Origin: Gluconobacter aidae
GTDB taxonomy: Bacteria; Pseudomonadota; Alphaproteobacteria; Acetobacterales; Acetobacteraceae
Length of the DNA stretch: 64,000 nt
Assembly (NCBI RefSeq): GCF_009547075.1
Contig: NZ_WIPH01000010.1
Span: 1 to 64,000, forward strand
Direction of reading: 5' to 3'
Shown: positions 12,303-21,810 of the stretch, one piece after another
How the letters are laid out: the number at the start of each line of letters is the position of its first letter
Numbering within the stretch: position 1 is the first letter of the stretch
Notes under the pieces: model-generated
The model's database searches: none
What the model saw: the letters and a program-made list of their open reading frames with translations, nothing else
What the model was told of the DNA's origin: nothing
Translations under genes and position numbers: made by a program

Positions 12303-12620
12303 TCAGGTGCGGCGAGCGTGGGTATGATGATGAGCGGAGGCAACGGCTACGCGGGAATGCGCAGCGTGGGGGCGATAGGCAACGTTACGGACGACAGCGT
12401 GTGATCTGGTCCATGCAACGGCGGTACGCGAACTGCGATGCGCAAGGGCATGATGAAAGACAACATGGTGATAGACCGGCGCCGCCGTCAGCGCGTCGAA
12501 GGTCAGCTTGCTGGCTTCGTAATCGGTGATCGCCGGACGGGCATGGGCCTTTCCGGCCCCCATGCAGATACCAACGCCCATGATACCCAGAGCAATTCTG
12601 CCGACCCAGTTCCGCGCCAT
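12303..12620 (-). CDS. Small secreted histidine-rich protein
   Basis: A 105-residue protein of no recognised family. Residues 1-27 form a signal peptide ending AHA, followed by a mature part rich in histidine, alanine and arginine with clusters such as YHHVVFHHALAH and AHHHTHARRT. A periplasmic metal-binding or buffering role is possible but unproven. It is convergent with the YraN gene (4 bp between stops). The ribosome site before ATG 12620 is weak, so expression is less certain than for its neighbours. Confidence 0.55.
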   Translation of the reverse strand: MARNWVGRIALGIMGVGICMGAGKAHARPAITDYEASKLTFDALTAAPVYHHVVFHHALAHRSSRTAVAWTRSHAVVRNVAYRPHAAHSRVAVASAHHHTHARRT

Positions 12621-12767
12621 TGACGTTTATCCCATCCCGTTCTGATGGAAGCAGCCTATGCGCTGAACTCGGGGTTCGACAACCCCTCTTGGGAAAGTTT
12701 CCGAAAAAATCAAGGTCCTGCCACTTTTCGCCGTTTCATGGCTGAATTGTGGCAGGAGCAATGCTTA

Positions 12768-12791
12768 AAAAGTGCTGAATTCAGCACTTTT
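12768..12791 (-). terminator. Terminator of the purine/bolA/grxD operon
   Basis: A perfect 24-bp palindrome with arms AAAAGTGCTGAA and TTCAGCACTTTT lies 34 bp past the grxD stop. On the minus strand the stem is followed by a run of T residues, giving a plausible intrinsic terminator; symmetry would allow action on both strands. Confidence 0.7.
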
Positions 12792-12825
12792 CGCCGCAGT
12801 CGGGACCGAATCAGGCCGCGGCTGA

Positions 12826-13161
12826 TCAGGCGTTGGCGGTCGTGATGCCTTTTTCAGTCAGCAGAGTCTCAAGCTCGCCGCTCTGGTACATGTCGGTCAC
12901 GATATCGCAGCCGCCCACGAACTCGCCCTTGACGTAAAGCTGCGGCACGGTCGGCCACTGCGAGAAGTCCTTGATGCCCTGACGCAGTTCGGCGCTCTCA
13001 AGAATGTTGCAGGTCGCAAACGGAACGCCGAGATGGTTGAGAATCTGGACCACACGGGCGGAAAAGCCGCATTGCGGGAAGAGCTTGTCACCCTTCATGA
13101 ACAGCATGACCGGATTGGCGTCGATCAGATTCTGGATATGCTGGAACACGGTTTCGGACAT
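12826..13161 (-). CDS. grxD: Monothiol glutaredoxin, Grx4/CGFS type
   Basis: A 111-residue monothiol glutaredoxin. The CGFS active site is at residues 31-34 (PQCGFSARV), with the WPTVPQLYVKGEFVGGCDI stretch that binds glutathione. Such proteins carry [2Fe-2S] clusters, often in complexes with BolA proteins, and serve iron sensing or cluster delivery. The bolA-type gene is immediately upstream (87 bp), supporting that partnership. ATG 13161 is chosen for AAGGA at the proper distance and the usual MSE start. Confidence 0.95.
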   Translation of the reverse strand: MSETVFQHIQNLIDANPVMLFMKGDKLFPQCGFSARVVQILNHLGVPFATCNILESAELRQGIKDFSQWPTVPQLYVKGEFVGGCDIVTDMYQSGELETLLTEKGITTANA

Positions 13162-13248
13162 TGGATTTTCCTTGGTTCGGCAGGGCGGACAGACCATCCG
13201 CTCCTGCTGTCAGTGCTCGTCTGGAAAAAAGGACGTCAGCCCCGGCTC

Positions 13249-13479
13249 TTAAGGGGTGAGCGTCTTGAGGGCCATCGCATGCAGTTCAGTGCCCATGCGG
13301 GTTCCGAAGGCATCATAAACCAGTTTGTGCTGTCGTACACGCGAAAGACCCCGGAAGGCCTCACTTGTGACCGTGCAGGCATAATGATCCCCATCCCCGG
13401 CGAGATCCTCGATCTCAATCCGGGCGTCAGGGATGACGGCAAGGATCGCGCGTTCGATTTCAGAAGCTGTCATCGGCAT
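13249..13479 (-). CDS. BolA family protein
   Basis: A 76-residue BolA/YrbA-type protein: a short alpha-beta domain with GDGDHYACTVTSEAFRG and the RVRQHKLVYDAF helix containing the conserved histidine used for [2Fe-2S] ligation with a CGFS glutaredoxin. It begins 5 bp after the purL stop and is followed by grxD, so it probably acts with that glutaredoxin in iron-sulfur handling. ATG 13479 or 13473 could start translation. Assignment as BolA1 or YrbA subtype is not attempted. Confidence 0.92.
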   Translation of the reverse strand: MPMTASEIERAILAVIPDARIEIEDLAGDGDHYACTVTSEAFRGLSRVRQHKLVYDAFGTRMGTELHAMALKTLTP

Positions 13480-13484
13480 GACAA

Positions 13485-15689
13485 TCAGGCTCCCTCACCC
13501 ATGAACCGCGGGAAGAACGCGGCATTGATGTCACTGAGACGTTCTGCGCTGACGCTGACTGTTTCCCGCACAACCAGATCGTTCCCACCCGAACGTCCCA
13601 GACGGATTGCCGGAACATTGGCCTTTCCGGCCGCTGTGACAAGAGCTGCGCCGTCGGAAGTTGCAACAACGTAGCAGCCCTGATCCTCGCCGAACCAGAA
13701 TGCATGCGCGGCGATGTTCGTTGGAGCGGCTTCAAGCGTACAGCCAATGCTGCTCGCCATGACCATTTCCGCCACCGTCACCAGCAGTCCGCCATCGGCA
13801 ATGTCATGACACGCTGCAATCGCACCCGCCGCAATCTGGCTGCGCACGAAGTCACCGTTGCGACGCTCGACCGTAAGATCGACCACCGGCGGTGCACCAT
13901 CTTCACGCTGGCAGATCTCGCGCAGCCACAGGGACTGTCCAAGCTCGCCACGGATGGAACCGACCAGCACCAGATCATGATCGTCGGGCATGGCCAGCCC
14001 AACGGATTTCGACGCATCCGCCAGCACGCCAAGCGCACCGATCGCCGGTGTCGGCAGGATGGCCTGAGCTTCACCGGACGGAGAGCGCGTCTCGTTGTAA
14101 AGCGAGACGTTGCCGCTCACGACCGGGAAGTCGAGCGCACGGCAGGCATCGCCCATGCCTTTGATGGCATCGGCAAACTGCGCCATGATTTCCGGCCGCT
14201 CCGGGTTGCCGAAGTTCAGGTTGTCCGTCACGGCCAGCGGTGTGGCGCCGGTCGCCGTGATGTTGCGCCAGGCTTCGGCCACAGCCTGCGCGCCACCCGT
14301 TTTCGGATCGGCCTGACAGTAGCGCGGCGTGCAGTCCGTCGTCAGGGCAAGACCTAGGCGTGTGCCTTCAACACGCACAACAGCCGCGTCAGCAGCGCCC
14401 GGACGACGCGCGGTGTTGCCGCCGACCGAACCGTCATACTGGTTCCAGACCCAGGCGCGGGACGCCAGATCCGGACAGCCGATCAGCGTCAGCAGCGCCT
14501 TTTCGATCCCTTCCGGATCGGCTGGCGTCTCGATCCGTGCCGGAGCTGTCAGCGGTACGGTCGGGCGGTTATAGACCGGAGCTTCATCCGCCAGTGGAGC
14601 CAGCGGAATATCGGCTTCGATTTCACCATTATGGCGGATCGTGATTCGGCCTGTATCGGTCAGTTCACCGATGACAGCGAAATCCAGCTCCCACTTTGCG
14701 AAGATCGCACGCGCCACTTCGGTCCGCTCGGGCTTGAGGACCATGAGCATGCGCTCCTGGCTCTCGGACAGCATCATCTCGTAAGCCGACATGTTCGGCT
14801 CGCGCTGCGGAACGGCATCAAGATTCAGCTCGATGCCAACGCCGCCCTTGCCCGCCATTTCAACGGCGGAGGACGTCAGACCGGCTGCACCCATATCCTG
14901 AATGGCCACGATCGCATCCGTCGCCATCAGTTCAAGACAGGCCTCGATCAGCAGCTTCTCGATGAACGGATCGCCAACCTGAACGGTCGGACGCTTGGAC
15001 GCAGCTTCCTCGTCGAACTCCGCCGAAGACATGGTCGCGCCGTGAATGCCGTCACGCCCCGTCTTGGAGCCGACATACACGACCGGATTGCCCACACCAG
15101 CCGCGGCTGACAGGAAGATCTTGTCCTGCTTCGCCACACCCACCGTCATGGCATTGACGAGCGGATTGCCGTCATAGGCCTTGTGGAAGTTGACCTCGCC
15201 ACCCACGGTCGGAACACCCACGCAGTTGCCGTATCCTCCAACGCCACGGACAACGCCATCGACGATACGACGCGTCCCCGCGTGATTCGGATCGCCGAAA
15301 CGCAGGGCATTGAGGTTCGCAACCGGACGCGCGCCCATCGTGAACACGTCACGCAGGATGCCGCCAACGCCCGTCGCCGCACCCTGATAGGGCTCGATGA
15401 AAGACGGATGGTTGTGGCTTTCCATCTTGAAGACTGCTGCCAGACCCTCGCCGATATCCACGACGCCTGCGTTCTCGCCTGGTCCGTGGATGACCCACGG
15501 CGCCTTGGTCGGCAGCGTCTTGAGATGGATGCGGGATGATTTATAGGAGCAGTGCTCGGACCACATAACGGAGAAAATTCCGAGCTCCGTGAAGCTTGGC
15601 GTCCGTCCCATGATCGTGACAAGCTTGTTGTATTCCTCGCCGGTCAGTCCGAAAGACTGGGCAAGCTGGGCATCAATCGTCACACTCAT
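13485..15689 (-). CDS. purL: Phosphoribosylformylglycinamidine synthase, PurL subunit
   Basis: A 734-residue small-type PurL, the synthetase subunit that converts FGAR to FGAM with ATP and ammonia supplied by Pur[10 protein letters not shown] (about 44-52) and SHNHPS with [14 protein letters not shown] mark the ATP and substrate sites, and [10 protein letters not shown] and the second PurM-like half ([13 protein letters not shown]) are intact. The short length is of the PurS/PurQ-dependent form. Its start overlaps the purQ stop (ATGA), so it is translationally coupled. Confidence 0.98.
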   Translation of the reverse strand: MSVTIDAQLAQSFGLTGEEYNKLVTIMGRTPSFTELGIFSVMWSEHCSYKSSRIHLKTLPTKAPWVIHGPGENAGVVDIGEGLAAVFKMESHNHPSFIEPYQGAATGVGGILRDVFTMGARPVANLNALRFGDPNHAGTRRIVDGVVRGVGGYGNCVGVPTVGGEVNFHKAYDGNPLVNAMTVGVAKQDKIFLSAAAGVGNPVVYVGSKTGRDGIHGATMSSAEFDEEAASKRPTVQVGDPFIEKLLIEACLELMATDAIVAIQDMGAAGLTSSAVEMAGKGGVGIELNLDAVPQREPNMSAYEMMLSESQERMLMVLKPERTEVARAIFAKWELDFAVIGELTDTGRITIRHNGEIEADIPLAPLADEAPVYNRPTVPLTAPARIETPADPEGIEKALLTLIGCPDLASRAWVWNQYDGSVGGNTARRPGAADAAVVRVEGTRLGLALTTDCTPRYCQADPKTGGAQAVAEAWRNITATGATPLAVTDNLNFGNPERPEIMAQFADAIKGMGDACRALDFPVVSGNVSLYNETRSPSGEAQAILPTPAIGALGVLADASKSVGLAMPDDHDLVLVGSIRGELGQSLWLREICQREDGAPPVVDLTVERRNGDFVRSQIAAGAIAACHDIADGGLLVTVAEMVMASSIGCTLEAAPTNIAAHAFWFGEDQGCYVVATSDGAALVTAAGKANVPAIRLGRSGGNDLVVRETVSVSAERLSDINAAFFPRFMGEGA

Positions 15690-16387
15690 CCGACAAGAGC
15701 CTCCACAAGGCCTTTGAAAAGCGGCACGCCGTCGGTTGCGCCGATTTCGGGGTCAGTCAGGTTCTCCGGGTGCGGCATCAGGCCACAGACACGGCCGTTC
15801 TCGCTCAGGATACCGGCGATGGAGCGCGTGCTCCCGTTAGGGTTGGTTGCGCGATCATCGTCCGAAACCGCACCATCCGCACCGCAATAGCGGAACGCCA
15901 CGCGGCCTTCAGCCTCAAGGCGCTTCAGCGTCTCGGGCGAGGCTGTGTAGTTGCCGTCACCATGGGCAAGCGGCGCACGGAAGACATCGCCGCGCGTCCA
16001 GCCCTGTGTATAGGGTGAAGATGCGTTCTCGACCTTCAGGTGGCAGTCCTGCGACAGGAAGCGCAGACCCGCATTACGCAGAAGCGCGCCCGGCAGGAGA
16101 TGGGATTCCGTCAGGATCTGGAAGCCGTTGCAGACGCCCAGAACATGCCCGCCCTTGCCGGCAAATGCCTTGACGTCGCGCATGATCGGCGAGTGGGCGG
16201 CCATGGCACCACTGCGCAGATAATCCCCGAAGCTGAACCCACCCGGCAGCACCACAAGGTCCAGATCTCCCAGAGAGGTCTCCCCGTGCCAGATCAGACG
16301 CGGCGCCTGCCCCGTAACCAGCTTCAGGGCATGGACCATGTCGCGCTCCCGGTTCGTGCCGGGAAATACGACGATACCTGCCTTCAT
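15686..16387 (-). CDS. purQ: Phosphoribosylformylglycinamidine synthase, PurQ glutaminase subunit
   Basis: A 233-residue class I glutamine amidotransferase supplying ammonia to PurL. The triad is visible: C86 in GVCNGFQ, H206 and E208 in MPHPENL. ATG 16387 is chosen because GGAGGG lies upstream and homology starts at [12 protein letters not shown]. The start overlaps the preceding secreted Rap1a/Tai-like gene as ATGA, an unusual interruption between purS and purQ. Confidence 0.98.
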   Translation of the reverse strand: MKAGIVVFPGTNRERDMVHALKLVTGQAPRLIWHGETSLGDLDLVVLPGGFSFGDYLRSGAMAAHSPIMRDVKAFAGKGGHVLGVCNGFQILTESHLLPGALLRNAGLRFLSQDCHLKVENASSPYTQGWTRGDVFRAPLAHGDGNYTASPETLKRLEAEGRVAFRYCGADGAVSDDDRATNPNGSTRSIAGILSENGRVCGLMPHPENLTDPEIGATDGVPLFKGLVEALVG

Positions 16388-16788
16388 TTCTGGCCCTCCG
16401 CCGGAGCGGACGCATGGCACGGATAGGTGTCATGCAGGGCGCGATAGACGGCCTTGCCCGCTGGCTCGTTCAGCGCATCGTTATGGGCATGCAGCCAGGC
16501 CACGACCAGACCACGGACCTGCGGCGCGGTTTGCTGGGCCGGGACGCAGAATGCCACCGGCGCGGACTCATCATGCGCAAAGCTGTCGTATTTCTTGGCC
16601 CAGGCCTCACCATCCATCAGACCGGACAGATAGGCATCGCACATGCCGATGGACGACTTGCTGGAGCACATCTGCCCCAGAGCCTTGCCCGAAACCTTGG
16701 ACACGCGCTGCGCATGGGCCGGGGCTGCAACGAGAGCGGGCGCGGCTGCGAGACCAGCCAGCAGGAAGATCGCGGAAAGGCGGGTCAT
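16384..16788 (-). CDS. Secreted Rap1a/Tai immunity-domain-like protein
   Basis: A 134-residue exported protein with a signal peptide ending AHA at residue 26. The mature part has four cysteines (C41, C50, C81, C124) and the pattern [11 protein letters not shown] ... FCVP ... [12 protein letters not shown] ... [10 protein letters not shown], which resembles the Rap1a/Tai domain of type VI secretion immunity proteins. No effector lies nearby; instead the gene overlaps purS by 4 bp upstream and purQ by 4 bp downstream. It is presumably periplasmic and cotranslated with purine enzymes. The family resemblance is by eye; a housekeeping envelope role is as likely as immunity. Confidence 0.75.
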   Translation of the reverse strand: MTRLSAIFLLAGLAAAPALVAAPAHAQRVSKVSGKALGQMCSSKSSIGMCDAYLSGLMDGEAWAKKYDSFAHDESAPVAFCVPAQQTAPQVRGLVVAWLHAHNDALNEPAGKAVYRALHDTYPCHASAPAEGQK

Positions 16789-17027
16789 GCTGCCACCTCA
16801 ACGCTGAAATCCTCGATGACTTCATTGGCCAGCAGAGCGCGCGCCATGGCCTCGCCCTGCGCCAGCGCATCGGCGGCATTGTCGGCCGGAACATCGAGTT
16901 CAACGACGCGGTTGATGCGGACTTCGCCCAGGCCCCTGAAGCCCAGGGTTTCGAGAGCATGGCCCACGGCCTTGCCCTGCGGATCGAGAACGCCGTCTTT
17001 CAGGGAAACAAAAACACGGATTTTCAC
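16785..17027 (-). CDS. purS: Phosphoribosylformylglycinamidine synthase, PurS subunit
   Basis: An 80-residue PurS, the small dimeric protein that bridges PurL and PurQ in the FGAM synthase complex. The characteristic [15 protein letters not shown] start and the [13 protein letters not shown] strand are present at normal length. It overlaps purC by 4 bp and the secreted Rap1a/Tai-like gene by 4 bp. Confidence 0.96.
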   Translation of the reverse strand: MKIRVFVSLKDGVLDPQGKAVGHALETLGFRGLGEVRINRVVELDVPADNAADALAQGEAMARALLANEVIEDFSVEVAA

Positions 17028-17788
17028 TGCACTGCCTCCGGACCCTTGAGGTCACCATTCCCGGACTCGGGCAGGATCCCGAGACGCTTTGCCACTTCCT
17101 GATATGCTTCCTCGACGCGACCCATGTCACGGCGGAAGCGGTCCTTGTCCATTTTTTCGTTCGTCTTGGAATCCCACAGACGGCAGTTATCCGGCGAAAT
17201 CTCGTCCGCCAGAAGAATACGCATCTCCTCGCCTTCCCAGATCCGCCCGAATTCCAGCTTGAAATCGACGAGCGTGATGCCAACTGCCGTGAACATCCCC
17301 ATCAGGAAATCATTCGTCCGGAGCGCGAGCTGGTTCATGTCGTCCATGTCCTGCGGCGCGGCCCAGTTGAACGCCGCGATATGCTCTTCCGACACCATCG
17401 GATCGTTGAGCGCGTCGTTCTTGTAGTAGTATTCGATGATCGTGCGCGGCAGGCGTGTCCCTTCGGGGATGCCGAGCCGCTTGGCCAGCGAGCCCGCCGC
17501 CACGTTACGCACCACGACTTCAAGCGGAATGATCTCCACTTCGCGGATGAGCTGCTCGCGCATGTTCAGCCGGCGGATGAAGTGGGTCGGGATGTTGATC
17601 TCGTGCAGTTTGAGCATCAGGTATTCGCTGATGCGGTTGTTCAGTACGCCCTTCCCGGTGATGATGCCGCTCTTCGCGCCGTTTCCGGCGGTGGCGTCAT
17701 CCTTGAAGTACTGAACGAGTGTGCCGGGTTCCGGGCCTTCAAAAAGAACCTTGGCTTTGCCCTCATAGAGCTGGCGGCGGCGAGCCAT
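17024..17788 (-). CDS. purC: SAICAR synthase
   Basis: A 254-residue phosphoribosylaminoimidazole-succinocarboxamide synthase, joining CAIR and aspartate with ATP. The N-terminal [13 protein letters not shown] and the [21 protein letters not shown] region plus [20 protein letters not shown] are intact. ATG 17788 is chosen for AAGGA 7 nt upstream. It opens the coupled run purC-purS-Rap1a/Tai-like-purQ-purL and lies 135 bp after purB. Confidence 0.97.
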   Translation of the reverse strand: MARRRQLYEGKAKVLFEGPEPGTLVQYFKDDATAGNGAKSGIITGKGVLNNRISEYLMLKLHEINIPTHFIRRLNMREQLIREVEIIPLEVVVRNVAAGSLAKRLGIPEGTRLPRTIIEYYYKNDALNDPMVSEEHIAAFNWAAPQDMDDMNQLALRTNDFLMGMFTAVGITLVDFKLEFGRIWEGEEMRILLADEISPDNCRLWDSKTNEKMDKDRFRRDMGRVEEAYQEVAKRLGILPESGNGDLKGPEAVQ

Positions 17789-17807
17789 GAGCAATCCTTA
17801 GCGTTGC

Positions 17808-17916
17808 GCCGTCCTGATAGAAAATGCGGACGGCTGGAGCAGCGACGACTTGTGGTTCCATAGCATTGCGGAACCGGAACTGCGAGTGTGCGGGGTGCAG
17901 GAAATCTACGCCCCGC
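17808..17916 (-). other. Structured purB-purC spacer with three inverted repeats
   Basis: Between purB and purC lie three successive inverted repeats: GCGGGG/CCCCGC (17890-17895 with 17911-17916), GGTTCC/GGAACC (17854-17859 with 17870-17875) and GCCGTCC/GGACGGC (17808-17814 with 17828-17834). None has a terminator-like T-run. They may be RNA processing or stabilising hairpins, or a regulatory leader for purC. No known riboswitch was recognised. Confidence 0.45.
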
Positions 17917-17923
17917 GGACCTC

Positions 17924-19255
17924 TCAGTCAAAGATACGGGCGAAGATACGGTCTACGGCGCGCAGATGCTGTGCCGGGTCGAACGCCTGATCGAGAATAT
18001 CCCTGCTGACACGGCCGGACACTTCCGGATCGGCCTCAAGGTTTTCGCGGAAGGTCTTGAAGCCCGGCTTGCCCAGCTTCGTCCATGTTTCCATGGCGTT
18101 GCGCTGTACGATGCGATAGGCGTCCTCGCGCGAAATGCCCGCACGGGCCAGAGTCAGCAGCACTTCGCCGGAATGGACGACGCCGCCGAGGCTCTCCATG
18201 TTGGCGATCATCTGCTCGGGATAGACGACCAGCTTTTCCATCATCCCGGCCAGACGGATCAGTGCGAAATCCAGACCGATCGTCGCATCGGGGCAGATGT
18301 TGCGCTCGACGGCTGAGTGGCTGATGTCCCGCTCATGCCACAGCGCGACGTTTTCCAGCGCGGGAATGACATGCGAGCGGATCAGGCGTGCCAGACCCGT
18401 CAGGTTTTCCGACAGGACAGGGTTGCGCTTGTGCGGCATTGCCGAACTGCCCTTCTGTCCCTTGTGGAAGAACTCTTCCGCTTCCCGGACTTCCGAACGC
18501 TGAAGGTGACGGACTTCGATTGCCAGACGCTCGATGCCGCTGGCGATCACGCCGAGCGTGCAGAAGAACGCGGCATGGCGGTCACGCGGAATGACCTGCG
18601 TGGACACGCTTTCGACAGCCAGACCCAGTTTGTCGGCCACGTATTCCTCGATCTCCGGATCGATATGGGCATAGGTTCCGACAGCGCCGGAGATGGCACA
18701 GACTGCAATTTCCTTGCGGGCCTGAATGAGGCGCTCGCGGTTGCGGGCGAATTCAGCGTAGTGGCCTGCGATCTTCAGGCCAAAGCTGGTCGGCTCGGCA
18801 TGGATGGCATGGCTGCGGCCGATCGTGACCGTGTTGCGGTGCTCGTAAGCGCGGGCCTTCAGCGCGGCGAGAACGCGATCCAGATCTTCCAGCAGCAGAT
18901 CGGCGGCCTGCGTCATCTGAACGGACAGGCAGGTATCCAGCACGTCCGAAGACGTCATGCCCAGATGGACGAAACGGCTGTCGGGGCCGACCTTTTCCGC
19001 AAGCCAGGTCAGGAACGCGATGACGTCATGGCGCGTTTCGGCTTCGATCTCGTCGATGCGGGCCAGATCCGCATCGGAGAACGCAGCCATGGCGGCGTCG
19101 CCCTTCTCGCGGATGGTCTTTGCTGATTCGGCGGGAATGTCATCCCGTTTCGCCATGGCTTCGCAGGCAAGGGCTTCGATCTCGAACCAGATACGAAAAC
19201 GGTTGGCGGGAGACCAGATGGCAGTCATCTGCGGACGGCTGTAACGGGGTACCAT
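17924..19255 (-). CDS. purB: Adenylosuccinate lyase
   Basis: A 443-residue fumarase/aspartase-superfamily lyase acting twice in purine synthesis: SAICAR to AICAR, and adenylosuccinate to AMP. The signature loop SSAMPHKRNP is at 270-279, with TSSDVLDT near 101-108 and GRSHAIHAEP near 146-155 supplying catalytic histidines. The N-terminus MVPRYSRPQM is the family norm, which fixes the start at 19255. It is the first purine gene of the minus-strand block. Confidence 0.98.
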   Translation of the reverse strand: MVPRYSRPQMTAIWSPANRFRIWFEIEALACEAMAKRDDIPAESAKTIREKGDAAMAAFSDADLARIDEIEAETRHDVIAFLTWLAEKVGPDSRFVHLGMTSSDVLDTCLSVQMTQAADLLLEDLDRVLAALKARAYEHRNTVTIGRSHAIHAEPTSFGLKIAGHYAEFARNRERLIQARKEIAVCAISGAVGTYAHIDPEIEEYVADKLGLAVESVSTQVIPRDRHAAFFCTLGVIASGIERLAIEVRHLQRSEVREAEEFFHKGQKGSSAMPHKRNPVLSENLTGLARLIRSHVIPALENVALWHERDISHSAVERNICPDATIGLDFALIRLAGMMEKLVVYPEQMIANMESLGGVVHSGEVLLTLARAGISREDAYRIVQRNAMETWTKLGKPGFKTFRENLEADPEVSGRVSRDILDQAFDPAQHLRAVDRIFARIFD

Positions 19256-19346
19256 GGGAACTCCGGATGCGGGGTGGGGCTTTACGGAGGCTCCTTAGAC
19301 CAAATACGAAGATATTGCACGGACCCCTTTTCGGAAGAATGACACC

Positions 19347-19949
19347 TTGGCCCCTGACTCTCTGCTTCATGCCCTGATCGCCCTCGGCCAGATCACCCTG
19401 ATCGACATCACCCTCGCCGGCGACAATGCCGTCGTGATCGGGATGGCCGTCCGCAATCTCGAAGGGCGGCAGCGCCGTCTGGCTATCCTGTTCGGAACGG
19501 GTTTTGCGGCCATCCTGCGTGTCGGCCTGGCCCTGCTGGCGACAACGCTCCTTGCCGTGGTTGGCCTGACGCTGGCGGGGGGTTTTCTGCTTCTGTGGGT
19601 CTGCTGGAAGATGTATCGTGAGCTTCGTGGCGGCGAACATCACGAGGACGTCGAAGCTGCCCCACCGCGCCTCGGCCCGGCCGTCCTGAGGATCGTGGTG
19701 GCCGATCTGTCCATGAGTCTCGATAATGTTCTGGCGGTGGCTGGCGCTGCTGTCGGGCATCCGTGGATTCTTGTGTCGGGGCTTGTGCTCTCGGTCCTGC
19801 TGATGGGGCTTGCTGCATCGGTCGTCGCCAATCTTCTGGCCCGTTACCGCTGGATCGCCTGGATCGGTCTGCTGGTGGTGCTGGGTGTCGCAATCGAACT
19901 CGTCATCCGGGGTGGCGGAGAGGTCTGGACGCATGTTCTTCCGAAATAG
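19347..19949 (+). CDS. TerC family integral membrane protein
   Basis: A 200-residue membrane protein with about six to seven hydrophobic segments. The paired acidic motifs typical of TerC/YjbE proteins are present: ITLAGDNAVVIGMA near the start and DLSMSLDNVLAVAGAA in the middle. The family is linked to metal ion (manganese, or tellurite in named members) export; substrate here is not proven. A TTG at 19347 is the only good start, with GGAAG upstream. It overlaps the lytic transglycosylase gene by 17 bp. Confidence 0.88.
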   Translation: MAPDSLLHALIALGQITLIDITLAGDNAVVIGMAVRNLEGRQRRLAILFGTGFAAILRVGLALLATTLLAVVGLTLAGGFLLLWVCWKMYRELRGGEHHEDVEAAPPRLGPAVLRIVVADLSMSLDNVLAVAGAAVGHPWILVSGLVLSVLLMGLAASVVANLLARYRWIAWIGLLVVLGVAIELVIRGGGEVWTHVLPK

Positions 19950-21810
19950 CCGAACACTCCTTACAGGGCTTATGGCGCTTTGCGCCGCGTCATCGGCCCT
20001 CGCCGCGCCACCGTCTCCTCCCGTTCGGGAGCGGCTGGCGGAATGGCTTATTCTCGTCGGACCGGGCGGAACCGCTTTTCCGGCACAGCGCTACGCTGAT
20101 TTCCTGGCACAGACGCCCCAGTGGCCGCAGCGGGTCCGGATCCTCTGGCGTTATCAGAACGCCCTGTCCCAGACCACCGATCCGCAGATCCTGAACGCTC
20201 TTTGCCCGCGCTATCCCCTCACACTCCCGGCGGCGTTCGAGGCCTGCGCTCCTCATCTTCCCGACGCGGCCTCAACGGCCCGTCGCCTCTGGCTGTCAGG
20301 CAATGCCCTGACCGTCGGTGAAGAACAGACGCTATTCCAAAGTTTCGGCCAGAGCTTCACAGCCGCCGATCAGTGGGCCCGTTACGAAGCCCTGGAACTG
20401 CGGGGCCAGTTCTCCGCCGCGTCTCGCCAGATCGAGCGTCTTGCTCCGGACCAACAACCCCTGGCTCGTGCCCGGCTGGCCGAACGTCTGGCCTCGCCTG
20501 ACGCCGATTCCCTGTTCGCATCGCTCCCTGCTGACCTGCAATCCGATCCTACCCTGATCCGCTATCGCCTCAGAGCGCTGCGCCGTGGGGACAGGCTGGA
20601 CGAAGCGCTCTCGCTGTGGAACGCGCAGGGCGTCGCGCTCCAGCAGGCCAGCCCTTCGCATGACTGGTCGTCCGAGCGCATCAGTCTTGCCCGCGCCCTG
20701 CTGCTGGCTGGCCGTCCGAAAGAAGCCGCCGATATCGCAGACGACACGACCATGGCGCTCGACACGACGGACCGTCAGGAAGCCGAGCTGCTGAGCGGGA
20801 TCATCGCGCTGAGGGAGCTTCAGGCCCCTGCCCGCGCGGAAAAATTCTTCAGGCCACTTCAGAACGCCACTTCGCTCCAGATGCAGGCCCGTGGCTATTA
20901 CTGGACAGGCCGTGCCCTTCAGGTCGCAGACCGGCAGCAGGATGCCGAAGCCGCCTTCCGCAAGGCCGCGTCGTATCCCACGACTTTTCCGGGTCAGCTC
21001 GCGCTCGCGGCCCTGACCCGGGACGAAAGTATTCTGGTCTCCGGAAAATCGTCAGAGGCTTTTGACGGCGCCCTGCTGCAGGCGCTCCAGACCCTTCCCG
21101 CCCCGACTGCCGGAACCCTCAGCCGTACGGACCTGCTCGAAGCCGCAACGGATCTCGTGCAGGCGGGTGATCACGATCATGCACGGGAGTTCCTCATGAT
21201 GCTGGGCGTGGTCAATCCTTCGCCCGAGGGGCAGAAAGCCGTCGCGGACGCCGCGTCCCGGCTTGGCCTGGCCGCACCGGAAGTCTTCGCGTCCTATGCC
21301 CTGGCGCGTAAGGGGATTGCTCTTTATCCGCAGGGCTTCCCCGATCCCTATCCGTCAGCCTCGACTGTCCCCGACGGGCTACTACCCGCCATCATCCGGC
21401 AGGAGAGCGGCTTCGACCCCGACGCCATCAGTGGCGCTCATGCGGTCGGCCTGTTGCAGCTTCTTCCCGCTGCGGCAAAGGACGTGGTGCGTAAGGGGCA
21501 TCTGGGCCCCGTTAATGTCTCACCCGCCGCCCTGACCGATCCCCAGACAAATCTTCGGATCGGCAACGCCTATGTCTCACAGCTTCTGGAGCGTTTCGGG
21601 AATGTGATTCCCTATGCTCTGGCGGCCTATAATGCCGGCCCGCACCGGGTTGATCTCTGGCTGAAGGCAGATCCCCCTTCCGAACCGCTTTCCGAAAACG
21701 GCGTGCTGGATTGGATCGAACGCCTGCCCTATCGCGAGACACGCCTCTATATCGAAAACATCGAGGCCAGCATGATGATCTACCGTGTCAGGAACACCCA
21801 TGCCGGATAA
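19933..21810 (+). CDS. Lytic murein transglycosylase
   Basis: A 625-residue Slt70-like enzyme: signal peptide (residues 1 to about 23, ending ALA), a long alpha-helical superhelical region with many leucine/alanine-rich helices, then an SLT domain at about 475-590. Catalytic glutamate is E491 in IIRQESGF; GLLQLLPAAAKDV and ALAAYNAGP complete the lysozyme-like motifs. It cleaves peptidoglycan glycan strands to 1,6-anhydro products in the periplasm. ATG 19933 lies inside the end of the TerC gene with GGAGAGG upstream. The downstream CinA-type gene overlaps by 11 bp. Confidence 0.94.
   Translation: MFFRNSRTLLTGLMALCAASSALAAPPSPPVRERLAEWLILVGPGGTAFPAQRYADFLAQTPQWPQRVRILWRYQNALSQTTDPQILNALCPRYPLTLPAAFEACAPHLPDAASTARRLWLSGNALTVGEEQTLFQSFGQSFTAADQWARYEALELRGQFSAASRQIERLAPDQQPLARARLAERLASPDADSLFASLPADLQSDPTLIRYRLRALRRGDRLDEALSLWNAQGVALQQASPSHDWSSERISLARALLLAGRPKEAADIADDTTMALDTTDRQEAELLSGIIALRELQAPARAEKFFRPLQNATSLQMQARGYYWTGRALQVADRQQDAEAAFRKAASYPTTFPGQLALAALTRDESILVSGKSSEAFDGALLQALQTLPAPTAGTLSRTDLLEAATDLVQAGDHDHAREFLMMLGVVNPSPEGQKAVADAASRLGLAAPEVFASYALARKGIALYPQGFPDPYPSASTVPDGLLPAIIRQESGFDPDAISGAHAVGLLQLLPAAAKDVVRKGHLGPVNVSPAALTDPQTNLRIGNAYVSQLLERFGNVIPYALAAYNAGPHRVDLWLKADPPSEPLSENGVLDWIERLPYRETRLYIENIEASMMIYRVRNTHAG

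Noticed and set aside
16384-16788. Calling this gene part of a type VI secretion effector-immunity pair
   Set aside because: No effector, VgrG or secretion gene is in the window; only the domain resemblance supports it.
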